Assembly (NCBI GenBank): GCA_035354435.1
Contig: DAOQAY010000001.1
Span: 1 to 41,458, forward strand
Length of the DNA: 41,458 bases
Source of the DNA: JAKLDO01 sp035354435
GTDB taxonomy: Bacteria > UBP6 > UBA1177
Reading direction: 5' to 3'
Below the pieces are notes generated by a model. It ran no database searches. It saw only the letters and a list, made by a program, of their open reading frames with translations, and was not told where the DNA came from. Below, piece by piece: positions 34,668-41,458 of the stretch; positions within the stretch are counted from its first letter, which is position 1, and each line of letters begins with the position of its first letter. The position numbers and the translations under genes are program-made.

Positions 34668-36732
34668 TTGTGAGCTCTTCTGTCTGAAGCGTTATTACAG
34701 TTCCGAAAGGAACGAATTTTCCAGGTTCAGGATACTGTTTTACAACTTTTCCCGCAACACCTCCGGAAAATAAGATGTCAAGTCCGGCTCTGTTTGCTGA
34801 TTCAAGTGCCTTGGCCGTATCACTTTTCAGGAAACTCGGGACTTTAACATATTCCATTGAACTCGGTGTATCTTTCTGTGAATTCGGATCGGACTCAACA
34901 CTTTCGCCCGTAATATCAGTCACGGCAAGATCAGGTATCACATATCTTTCACTTTCTTTTTTCTCGACAAAAATTCCCTGTATCGGCAGAGATCTTTCTG
35001 CAATTCTTTTAAAAACAGGAGCCGCAATCGTTCCGCCGAATTCTCTTCCTTCCGGCTGTTCAATCAGCACCATAATGACAAAAGCAGGATCATTACTTGG
35101 GACAGCTCCGATAAACGAGCAGACAACTTTCTCAGACGAATATTTTTTTGTTTTAAAGTCAAAGATCTGAGAAGTACCTGTTTTTCCTCCAACTTTTATT
35201 CCTCTCAATGCCGCCGTCTTTGCCGTTCCTTCGTCAACAACTCCTTCAAGCATGCTAACCATTTTCTTGTCAGAGTTATAATTAAAAGTTATCCTTTTAG
35301 GTTCAGGAACAGTTTGGAATACGATCCTGCCGTCTACAGGGTTAACGATCTTGTCAACAAGCACAGGCTGCCATAGAACGCCTCCGTTGTATATTGTTGA
35401 ATATGCCCGTGTCAGCTGCACCATATTTGTTGAAATCCCCTGTCCGAAAGAAATTGTTCCTTTGTCTATCGGATACCATTCAGAATAAGGTCTGATCCTG
35501 GTACTAGACTCTCCTGGAATATTTATTTTTGTTTTCTGACCGAAACCGAACATTGTAAAATAATTATACAACTGTTCTTTGCTCAGTCTGTCGGCCAGTT
35601 TAATTGTCCCGATATTGCTTGATTTCACTACTACATCTCTAATGGTCATCATCTGGTTAGGATGGGAATCTCTAACCCATTTTCTGCCGAACATAAACCT
35701 TCCGTTCTCACCATTGATCAATTCTCCCGGCTTCGCAAGATTTTCATTTATAACCCCGAGAATTGAAAACACTTTAAATGTCGATCCGGGTTCAAACAAA
35801 TTCGCTATGGCAAAGTTTCTTCTTTCTTTCGGAGAAAAGTTAAAATAATTTTCCGGTTCGTAACTGGGGTAATTGGCCATGGCAATAATTTTTCCTGTTG
35901 CCGGTTCCATAACAACAACCGCACCCAGAACGGCTTTTGTTTTTTCCATCATTGCCGTAAGCTCTTCTTCAGCAATGAACTGTATTCTGCTGTCAATTGT
36001 AAGATATATATCGGCACTCGGATCAGTGTCTATTTCCTTGTCGATCTCAAGAATACTTTCTCCTGTACTTGGAATCGTCAACCGCCTGATCTTCCTTTCC
36101 TTTCCGGCAAGAAATTTGTCATAGGCCATTTCTATTCCTTCAAGTCCTACATCCTCGTTTTTTTGAACAAACCCGAGAACATTCGCAAGCATTCTGCCTT
36201 GAGGATATGACCTTTTATAACCTTCATAAAAAATAACATGCCCCAGATCTTTAAGAATATTATTAAGTTTCAGATATTCAGGAGCATCTGTCTTTTTTGA
36301 CAGTTTGAGCTCTCTGATGCTCTTTTTTATTGAGTTTTTATAATCTTTGACAGCTTTCACAACTTCATATTCAGCATTTTTTTTAATGAAATAGAACCGT
36401 CCTTTTTTATTGAGTGTTTCATAAGTCTTTTTTGTGTCAGTGCCTGTGATCTTTGAAAGAACTACTGCCATTTCGTCTTTTTCAATAATACCTTTCGGGT
36501 CTACAGCTATGTCAATTTTCGCTTCACTTATGACAAGCGGCTCTCCATTCCTGTCAAAAATAGAACCTCTTTTTCCTCTTACCGTTTTAATAACTTCGTC
36601 ATTACTTGAAGAATAATCCTGAAGTTTTTCATGTCTGACGACCTGAATAATATAAGCTCTATAAATTAAAAGTATAAAAGCGACAGAAAATAGAACAGCT
36701 AAAAAAAGAAATAATTTGTTCTCTCTGGACAA
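34654..36732 (-). CDS. ftsI: Division transpeptidase FtsI (class B PBP) with one PASTA domain
   Basis: The 692-residue product has one N-terminal membrane helix (LFLFLAVLFSVAFILLIYRA), a dimerisation domain with RGKRGSIFDRNGEPL, and a transpeptidase domain with catalytic S317 in STFK, SSN (371-373) and KTGT (517-520). A single PASTA domain follows (about 628-686: YVKVPSFLKSDTAKAL, GVAGKVVKQYPEPG). It crosslinks septal peptidoglycan with FtsW. TTG start with GGAG 8 bases upstream. PASTA tails on division PBPs are usual in Gram-positives but also occur in some deltaproteobacterial lineages. Confidence 0.95.
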   Translation of the reverse strand: MSRENKLFLFLAVLFSVAFILLIYRAYIIQVVRHEKLQDYSSSNDEVIKTVRGKRGSIFDRNGEPLVISEAKIDIAVDPKGIIEKDEMAVVLSKITGTDTKKTYETLNKKGRFYFIKKNAEYEVVKAVKDYKNSIKKSIRELKLSKKTDAPEYLKLNNILKDLGHVIFYEGYKRSYPQGRMLANVLGFVQKNEDVGLEGIEMAYDKFLAGKERKIRRLTIPSTGESILEIDKEIDTDPSADIYLTIDSRIQFIAEEELTAMMEKTKAVLGAVVVMEPATGKIIAMANYPSYEPENYFNFSPKERRNFAIANLFEPGSTFKVFSILGVINENLAKPGELINGENGRFMFGRKWVRDSHPNQMMTIRDVVVKSSNIGTIKLADRLSKEQLYNYFTMFGFGQKTKINIPGESSTRIRPYSEWYPIDKGTISFGQGISTNMVQLTRAYSTIYNGGVLWQPVLVDKIVNPVDGRIVFQTVPEPKRITFNYNSDKKMVSMLEGVVDEGTAKTAALRGIKVGGKTGTSQIFDFKTKKYSSEKVVCSFIGAVPSNDPAFVIMVLIEQPEGREFGGTIAAPVFKRIAERSLPIQGIFVEKKESERYVIPDLAVTDITGESVESDPNSQKDTPSSMEYVKVPSFLKSDTAKALESANRAGLDILFSGGVAGKVVKQYPEPGKFVPFGTVITLQTEELTNENE

Positions 36733-36748
36733 TAAAAAAGCTCCATAA

Positions 36749-37105
36749 TCAATTCAGTTCGAGAACCTTGTCAGATGTAGCGACAGTCAGTTGAAGCTCA
36801 CCTGCTTTTTTCATAAGTTCCTTCGAAGAGATCATTCTGTAATATCTGTTGTCGATCTCATTCTTCTTAAAGGTCAACTCTCTGTTTATATCGAGCTTTT
36901 TAATAATTTCAACATTCTGACTGTTTCTATATGCTTTAAGATAGCTGTCAAAAAGCATCATCGAACCTACCGTCATGACCATCATTATATAAATGCAGAT
37001 ATCACTTGTGAAAAAAAGAAGTTTGGTTTTCATTTTTCTTAAGCAGAATACCGATCTGCCCGACTTTTCGTTCTTTTCGCCGTTTGCATGTACGAATTCA
37101 GTCAT
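36749..37105 (-). CDS. ftsL: FtsL-like division protein
   Basis: This small 118-residue bitopic protein has a basic cytosolic N-terminus, one membrane helix near residues 32-53 (FTSDICIYIMMVMTVGSMML) and a periplasmic helical, coiled-coil-like tail (SQNVEIIKKLDINRELTFKK). Sequence is not conserved in this family; size, topology and position between rsmH and ftsI make FtsL the natural call. It would scaffold FtsQ-FtsB with FtsW-FtsI. ATG start with AGGTGG 5 bases upstream. Confidence 0.8.
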   Translation of the reverse strand: MTEFVHANGEKNEKSGRSVFCLRKMKTKLLFFTSDICIYIMMVMTVGSMMLFDSYLKAYRNSQNVEIIKKLDINRELTFKKNEIDNRYYRMISSKELMKKAGELQLTVATSDKVLELN

Positions 37106-37125
37106 GACACCACCTTTTAATATTA

Positions 37126-38040
37126 TTAAACTTTCCTTAATATTCTTAATTTAGCACTTCTCGAACGGGGATTTTCAGAAATCTCACCTTCAGAAGGCTG
37201 AATCATGTCATCCACATCAACTTTGCCATAAATAAATGGCCTGCCTTTATCACTTTCTGAGTAAAAAGGCAGGCTGTCCCTTCTATCACGGAAAAACCTT
37301 TTAACTACACGGTCTTCTGTCGAATGGAATGTTATAACACCGAGAACTCCGCCATCTGAAAGTGAGACAAAAGCCTTGTTGAGCATTCTTTCCAGTTCAC
37401 CTATTTCATTGTTGACAGCCATTCTGAGTGCCATAAAAACCTGTGTCGACGGATCTATTCCTTTTTTGCCGAATCTCTTTGCTTTTCTTATTTCATTTGC
37501 AAATTCAAGCGTCGTGGTCATTCCATCTTCAGCACATTTCTTAAGCACTCTGGCTATTCTGCCCGACTCTCTTTCCTGTGCATATTCACTTAAAACATTT
37601 CTCAGATCACCTTCCGAAGTTTTTTTCACAAATTCGAGTGCGGTCATCGAGCCGTCTTTGTTCATTCTCATATCGAACGGACCGTCCTGACTGACCGAAA
37701 AACCTCTTGATGCCGTATCAAATTGAAAACTGCTGACACCCAGATCCGCAAAAATAATATCGGCATGTTTGATCTTCAACAGGAAAAGCACCTTATCCAG
37801 ATCGCTGAAACTTGACCTTACAACTGTCACATTACTGTTACCGCTGAATTTTTCCTTCAGGAAACTGACAGCATCGCTATCCTGATCAATAAGAACTGCT
37901 TTGATACCGGGATTATTTTCAATTATCTTTTCCGCATGCCCGCCGCCGCCGGAAGTAAGATCGACATAGACTGACGGCTTTTCAACTTTCAGCCCTTTAA
38001 CAACTTCATCGATCATTACCGGTTTGTGTGAAAAAATCAT
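37126..38040 (-). CDS. rsmH: 16S rRNA (cytosine(1402)-N4)-methyltransferase RsmH (MraW)
   Basis: The 304-residue SAM methyltransferase starts with HKPVMIDEVVKGL, then the SAM site YVDLTSGGGGHAEKI (GGGGHA at 31-36), ADLGVSSFQFDTASRGFSVS, GPFDMRMNKD, FMALRMAVNNEIGELERML, GGVLGVITFHSTEDRVVKRF and the C-terminal ENPRSRSAKLRILRKV. Full length and typical. It overlaps mraZ by 4 bases (ATGA). Confidence 0.97.
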   Translation of the reverse strand: MIFSHKPVMIDEVVKGLKVEKPSVYVDLTSGGGGHAEKIIENNPGIKAVLIDQDSDAVSFLKEKFSGNSNVTVVRSSFSDLDKVLFLLKIKHADIIFADLGVSSFQFDTASRGFSVSQDGPFDMRMNKDGSMTALEFVKKTSEGDLRNVLSEYAQERESGRIARVLKKCAEDGMTTTLEFANEIRKAKRFGKKGIDPSTQVFMALRMAVNNEIGELERMLNKAFVSLSDGGVLGVITFHSTEDRVVKRFFRDRRDSLPFYSESDKGRPFIYGKVDVDDMIQPSEGEISENPRSRSAKLRILRKV

Positions 38041-38522
38041 TCGCTCTTTCCTGCCATTTCTTTTCTGGCTTTGTTCATAAAGTCAAAAACCATATCAAAA
38101 TCACCGTCGTCGACAGATTCTGCCTGATCAAGAAGCTCTTTGGACCAGATCTGGACAGTTTCAATACTTCCCATAAGCACAACATCTTTATTAATCAAAG
38201 CATAGTCAACGAGGTTTTTTGAAAGTCTCAGTCTGTTCTGGTTATCGAGCTCTACAGTTTCAGCTGCACCTATATACCATTTTATTATCTTGTTCCTGAG
38301 CTTTCCTTCCGGGAAGCTGTGAATCAGTTTCATCCTTTCTTCCCACTTCTCTATCGAAAAGATCTCAAGGTATTTTTCTTCTGAGGAAAGCCCTCTGGTC
38401 ACAACAATCTTACCACTTGAACCAAGCCCGAGAGGTGCATACCAGATAGAAGGGAAAGGTATCCGCCCTTTAGGGTCAAGTCTGTAATCTTTTCTCCCAT
38501 GAAACAGTGTGTCTTTTGACAT
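38037..38522 (-). CDS. mraZ: Transcriptional regulator MraZ
   Basis: The 161-residue protein has two SpoVT/AbrB-type repeats, each with the family DxxGR/QNR core: DYRLDPKGRIPFPSIW (about 12-27) and ELDNQNRLRLSKNLVDYAL (about 85-103). MraZ binds direct repeats upstream of its own gene and represses the dcw operon in E. coli. Four such repeats are present directly upstream here, the nearest overlapping its ribosome site, where no good Shine-Dalgarno is seen. First gene of the long minus-strand run. Confidence 0.95.
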   Translation of the reverse strand: MSKDTLFHGRKDYRLDPKGRIPFPSIWYAPLGLGSSGKIVVTRGLSSEEKYLEIFSIEKWEERMKLIHSFPEGKLRNKIIKWYIGAAETVELDNQNRLRLSKNLVDYALINKDVVLMGSIETVQIWSKELLDQAESVDDGDFDMVFDFMNKARKEMAGKSE

Positions 38523-38527
38523 TTGTC

Positions 38528-38563
38528 ACCACTTAAAAACCATTTGATACCACCTTTTACCAC
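38528..38563 (-). promoter_or_regulatory. Four GTGGT-type direct repeats, candidate MraZ operator
   Basis: On the minus strand, GTGGT at 38559-38563 and 38549-38553, ATGGT at 38539-38543 and GTGGT at 38528-38532 are spaced 10, 10 and 11 bases, on one face of the helix, ending 5 bases before the mraZ ATG. Known MraZ boxes are TGGGN-type repeats of the same 10-base period at the same place. The bases differ slightly, which may reflect a changed MraZ specificity. Confidence 0.7.
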
Positions 38564-38582
38564 GATAAATAATAATAATCAA
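38554..38582 (-). promoter_or_regulatory. Candidate mraZ/dcw promoter overlapping the repeats
   Basis: On the minus strand TTGATT (38577-38582) and TAAAAG (38554-38559) are separated by 17 bases. The -10 element lies between the two distal GTGGT repeats, which would explain repression by MraZ. The -10 match is mediocre. Confidence 0.35.
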
Positions 38583-38633
38583 CTTTTTTCCTGATCTTTT
38601 TTCTTGATTGGAACTGCCTGTTTCATTAAAAAA

Positions 38634-38661
38634 TTGATTTAAAGCATTACAATGCTAAAAT
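38634..38661 (+). promoter_or_regulatory. Candidate promoter with an internal palindrome, for the MshEN/HD protein
   Basis: TTGATT (38634-38639) and TAAAAT (38656-38661) are separated by 16 bases. The spacer contains a perfect 6-2-6 inverted repeat AGCATTACAATGCT (38643-38656), a possible operator. The coding region starts 38 bases after the -10, with GGAG at 38691-38694. Confidence 0.5.
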
Positions 38662-38699
38662 GATTCAACATTGTGATTTCTTCATGAAACGGAGTTGGA

Positions 38700-40370
38700 A
38701 TGGGCATTAAAGTCGGTCAGTATTTTGTTGAGCTGGGTCTTATAACAGAGAAAAATGTTGAGGAAGCTCTCGAATATCAGAAAAAACATCCGAATCTTCT
38801 AGGTGAGATACTCCTTCAAATGGAGCTGATTAAAGAAATTGAACTTCTCCATTACCTTTCAAAAAGATTCAATGTTCAGTATGTTTCAGCTGAAAAAATG
38901 GAAAAGATGCCAATGCAGCGACCGGCAGATATAATTCCTGAAAAAATGGCTGAGGAAAAGAACATTTTTCCCTTAAAATACTCATTCAACAATTTCAGAC
39001 TTACTATACTTACTTCGAAACCTCAGGATCTCGGTCTTTTCGACGAACTAAAAGTCCTTCTTTCAGGAGTAAACAGCGTTGTTCCTGTAGCTGCGACATC
39101 AAAAGCCTTAAAGGCACTTATCTATAAACAGTATCGAGGGGACATCTCTTCTTTTGACAGACTTATTAAAAAAGGATTTGATTTGAATATCATGACTCCA
39201 GGGAATGAATCCATTCTCGGCTTTGATTCAAGAGAAACGATCAGTTCTTCTGTGAAAAATATGATGTCAAGTGAAAACGATAATGAAAAAAACGATAATG
39301 GAAAAAGTTTTTCGATGATCCTCAATCATGGTGAAATAATAAACACTGGTGAAAAATCATCAGTTACAGCTTCCATGATAAGTATGATGCCTGGACTTGC
39401 AAATGAAAAACACAGCCAGCTGATAGAAATTATACGGGTTTTTTCCAATCTTCTTGATTCTTCAAGAGATGATTCATATTTCGGGCATACACAGAGAGTT
39501 TCTGTTTTGACACAGGAACTTGGGGAGGAGCTGAATCTCTCAGAAGTAGAACTTTATGATCTTCTGATAGCATCACTTCTTCATGATGTCGGTAAAAAGT
39601 ATCATCTGACAGCACTTGACATCCTTCAAAGATCGAATTCTGAAAGATTCGCAAAATATTCTCAACTTTCTGCAAAGCTTTTTGGAAATATTGAGCTTTC
39701 AAAACTTACACTCATGTATCTTTCAAATATGTACGAAACATATAACGGAAGAGGTTTTCCTAACGCTTTGCAACTTGATGAAGTACCAATGGGTTCTCTT
39801 ATTCTTCTTCTTTCAGACACATATGATTATATAACCAGAATTTCAAATATTCAGGCCGCTTCTGCATATAAACAACTAAAGGAATCGATGTTCTTCCCTG
39901 AAAAACTTATGACAGCATTAAAAAAAGTTCAGCAGATAGAAACAAGATCTGTCTCTACCTCAGAAAATCAATACGAAGCTCTTATAATCAGCCGGAAAAG
40001 ATTTGATATAGATGATGTTGCGGACAAACTTAACAGATTGAATGTAAAAACATATAAAGCTGAAATGATAGAAAAAGCCGCTCAGATAATAAAAGACAAA
40101 AAGACTATGCTCGACTTCATCTTATGCGATATCGACATGCCTGACAGCGACATTTCACCGATAAGACTGCTGGCTGCATTGAAACATAAAAAAGATCTTT
40201 CAGAAATCCCTTTCTTCTTTTTCTCCCAGTTCTCAATAGACAAAAACACGATGACTTCTGCAAGAGCACTTAAGGCAAATGGTATATTCCCGAATTACCA
40301 TCCGATAGAAATGACAAGAAAAATCATCGAAGAAATAAAAAGATTAAAAAACGACGACCGCACATCCTGA
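38700..40370 (+). CDS. MshEN (GspE-N) / degenerate HD-GYP / receiver-like signalling protein
   Basis: The 556-residue product has three regions. Residues 1-65 match the MshEN c-di-GMP-binding motif (KVGQYFVELGLITEKN, then LLGEILLQMELIKEIELL). Residues 243-410 are HD-GYP-like: HTQRV (H263), LLHDVGKK (H295, D296), NGRGFP (349-354) in place of NGxGYP, and LSDTYD; but the HHE pair before NGRGFP is YET and the middle His is missing. Residues about 425-550 look like a receiver with FILCDIDMPDSD (D477 phosphoacceptor) but lack the usual C-terminal Lys-Pro. It may bind c-di-GMP rather than degrade it. Soluble, divergent from mraZ. Confidence 0.82.
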   Translation: MGIKVGQYFVELGLITEKNVEEALEYQKKHPNLLGEILLQMELIKEIELLHYLSKRFNVQYVSAEKMEKMPMQRPADIIPEKMAEEKNIFPLKYSFNNFRLTILTSKPQDLGLFDELKVLLSGVNSVVPVAATSKALKALIYKQYRGDISSFDRLIKKGFDLNIMTPGNESILGFDSRETISSSVKNMMSSENDNEKNDNGKSFSMILNHGEIINTGEKSSVTASMISMMPGLANEKHSQLIEIIRVFSNLLDSSRDDSYFGHTQRVSVLTQELGEELNLSEVELYDLLIASLLHDVGKKYHLTALDILQRSNSERFAKYSQLSAKLFGNIELSKLTLMYLSNMYETYNGRGFPNALQLDEVPMGSLILLLSDTYDYITRISNIQAASAYKQLKESMFFPEKLMTALKKVQQIETRSVSTSENQYEALIISRKRFDIDDVADKLNRLNVKTYKAEMIEKAAQIIKDKKTMLDFILCDIDMPDSDISPIRLLAALKHKKDLSEIPFFFFSQFSIDKNTMTSARALKANGIFPNYHPIEMTRKIIEEIKRLKNDDRTS

Positions 40371-41458
40371 CGAATTTTCACTTCCGTCATTCTTTTCATC
40401 AACTGTGCAAATTCCGTAATAACAATATCCTTTCGAACCTTTTGAAGATACACAACTATTCCAGTTTTGTGAATTATCGGTAAGATATGTAAATTCGTCA
40501 CTTCCGTCATCACAAACTGTTTTCGAACATGGTTTTTCCACAGGAAGTTCCACCTGAGTTCCTGTGCACACGCCTTTCAAACATGTTTCGGTCTCTGTGC
40601 AGAAAAGTCCGTCATCACATTTTGAACCTTCGTTAATTATCTTCAGTTCGCATATTCCTGTATCACTATTGCATTCGCCTTTTGAACATGGTGAATCAAG
40701 GTCTGAACAGCTTTTTTCTTCTGAATTTACACATTCTCCGCTATTGCACTGTTTTCCTGCGAAACAAAGGTTTCCAGTTTCACCACAATAGAAACCATCA
40801 GGACGGTTCTGCAAAACACACGCCTTCTGAACTTCATCACACACAGAAGTTTTACAGACCGTATCACCGCCTCCGCAGGGCAGAGCTTCAATATTCTTTT
40901 TACAGTACCCTGATTCACATAACTCGACTCCGTTACAAAAAAGTCCGTCATCACACTGCTCATTGGTTTCACATTCTATCATATTTAAATTTAATGAAGG
41001 ATCACCAAGATAGTTCAATTCCATTTTTACAGTAAGCAAAACAGAATAGCTCGACCACTGCTCTTTTGTCTCCTGAAGGATTTGAGCAGGAAATTTGTTG
41101 TTTACCAAGGCATCAATGAAAACCGCTCCGTATGAAAAAATATCCTGAGAAGAAAGATCATAACCCGAATATATTGAACCATAAGAAACCTGAGTTGCAC
41201 CCACAACACCGACAGCTGAATTTAAAAGTATCGAAAATGCCAGATTTCTACTTGTTTCAACTGCGGCATTCAGACAGCTTCCCTGAAATACGAATGGAGA
41301 TAAATCGTCCATTTTTGAAGTCATTTCCGAATCAACAAAAGTGGAACCATCCATTTCGTAACTGTCTGGATAACCGCTACCATCTTTGTCTCCTTTCCAT
41401 ATTGTTCTGACAGAATATGTTGGCATTCCGTGTCCCATCCAGTATACAGCGCCGTAAC
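40344..41458 (-). CDS. C25 (gingipain)-like peptidase C-terminal part with Cys-rich repeats; 5' end beyond the window
   Basis: The frame is open to the right edge (about 370 codons). The first visible residues read YGAVYWMGHGMPTYS, matching the catalytic-His segment of peptidase family C25 (GHG). FVFQGSCLNAAV about 50 residues later would carry the catalytic Cys, then VGVVGATQVSYGS and YLGDPSLNLN end the domain. From about residue 160 there is a run of Cys-rich modules (CDDGLFCNGVELC, CDDGLFCTETETC, CSKGECNSDTGIC) of the type found in Myxococcota secreted proteins. The C-terminus is GCAVVVF. Probably secreted; function unknown. Its last 27 bases overlap the 3' end of the HD gene on the other strand. 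Confidence 0.8.
   Translation of the reverse strand, partial: YGAVYWMGHGMPTYSVRTIWKGDKDGSGYPDSYEMDGSTFVDSEMTSKMDDLSPFVFQGSCLNAAVETSRNLAFSILLNSAVGVVGATQVSYGSIYSGYDLSSQDIFSYGAVFIDALVNNKFPAQILQETKEQWSSYSVLLTVKMELNYLGDPSLNLNMIECETNEQCDDGLFCNGVELCESGYCKKNIEALPCGGGDTVCKTSVCDEVQKACVLQNRPDGFYCGETGNLCFAGKQCNSGECVNSEEKSCSDLDSPCSKGECNSDTGICELKIINEGSKCDDGLFCTETETCLKGVCTGTQVELPVEKPCSKTVCDDGSDEFTYLTDNSQNWNSCVSSKGSKGYCYYGICTVDEKNDGSENSSGCAVVVF

Noticed and set aside
40295..40380. A frameshift at the T run near 40346-40351 would extend the Cys-rich protein with a hydrophobic stretch (NLFISSMIFLVISIGW), like a sorting-signal helix.
   Set aside because: The stretch is the complement of the charged C-terminus of the HD gene, has no basic end, and a convergent overlap explains it without a sequencing error.
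40500..40980. DNA direct repeats around CGTCATCACA that could suggest a repeat array.
   Set aside because: They encode the CDDG segment of the Cys-rich modules and are too irregular for a CRISPR or tandem array.

Overview
The window looks like chromosome of a Gram-negative-type bacterium with low to moderate GC. A meso-diaminopimelate signature in MurE (DNPR), a Wzx/Wzy/Wzz polysaccharide locus, and a predicted secreted protein with Cys-rich repeats of the kind common in Myxococcota-like and candidate-phylum genomes support this. I cannot name the genus. The AT content, the PASTA-tailed FtsI and the divergent MurG suggest a poorly sampled lineage.

Layout. (1) 1-2811: the 5' part of a secreted or membrane sensor with a two-component-regulator propeller (GTG start, runs off the left edge), a DMT/EamA transporter and a divergent flavodoxin-like gene. 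(2) 2813-17231, all minus strand: a surface-polysaccharide locus. It holds a GNAT acetyltransferase, a WbpI-like UDP-sugar 2-epimerase, four glycosyltransferases, a Wzy-like polymerase, an asparagine-synthase-like protein, a Wzx flippase, a Wzz/PCP protein with a degenerate kinase-like tail, and a WbpE-like aminotransferase. (3) 17260-21882, minus strand: etfA, a GlcD-type FAD oxidase and etfB as a translationally coupled trio, preceded by a radical SAM gene. (4) 21885-38522, minus strand: a nearly complete dcw cluster in transcription order mraZ-rsmH-ftsL-ftsI-murE-murF-murD-ftsW-murG-murC-murB-ddl-ftsQ-ftsA-ftsZ. (5) 38700-40370, plus strand: a MshEN / degenerate HD-GYP / receiver-like protein transcribed divergently from mraZ. 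(6) 40344-41458, minus strand: the 3' part of a C25 (gingipain)-like peptidase with a Cys-rich repeat tail.

How it works together. The minus-strand block from mraZ to the GNAT gene (about 36 kb) has no gap larger than about 80 bp and many 1-23 bp overlaps, so cell-wall precursor synthesis, division, an electron-transfer module and surface-glycan assembly may be co-transcribed in part. Four GTGGT-like direct repeats at 10-11 bp spacing lie immediately upstream of mraZ and look like a MraZ operator.

Main points of interest: mraY is missing from exactly the place where it normally sits (murF and murD overlap by 1 bp), and the murG homologue has lost the GGTGGH loop and other signature residues, so both lipid-linked steps of peptidoglycan precursor synthesis are unusual at this locus. 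Also notable are a degenerate HD-GYP protein with a MshEN domain, a 14-residue insertion in FtsZ, and WbpE/WbpI homologues plus an asparagine-synthase-like enzyme that lacks the glutaminase cysteine, suggesting a diacetamido-uronic acid glycan that may be amidated.

There is no stretch over 300 bp without a gene. I saw no rRNA, tRNA, CRISPR array, insertion sequence or phage gene.
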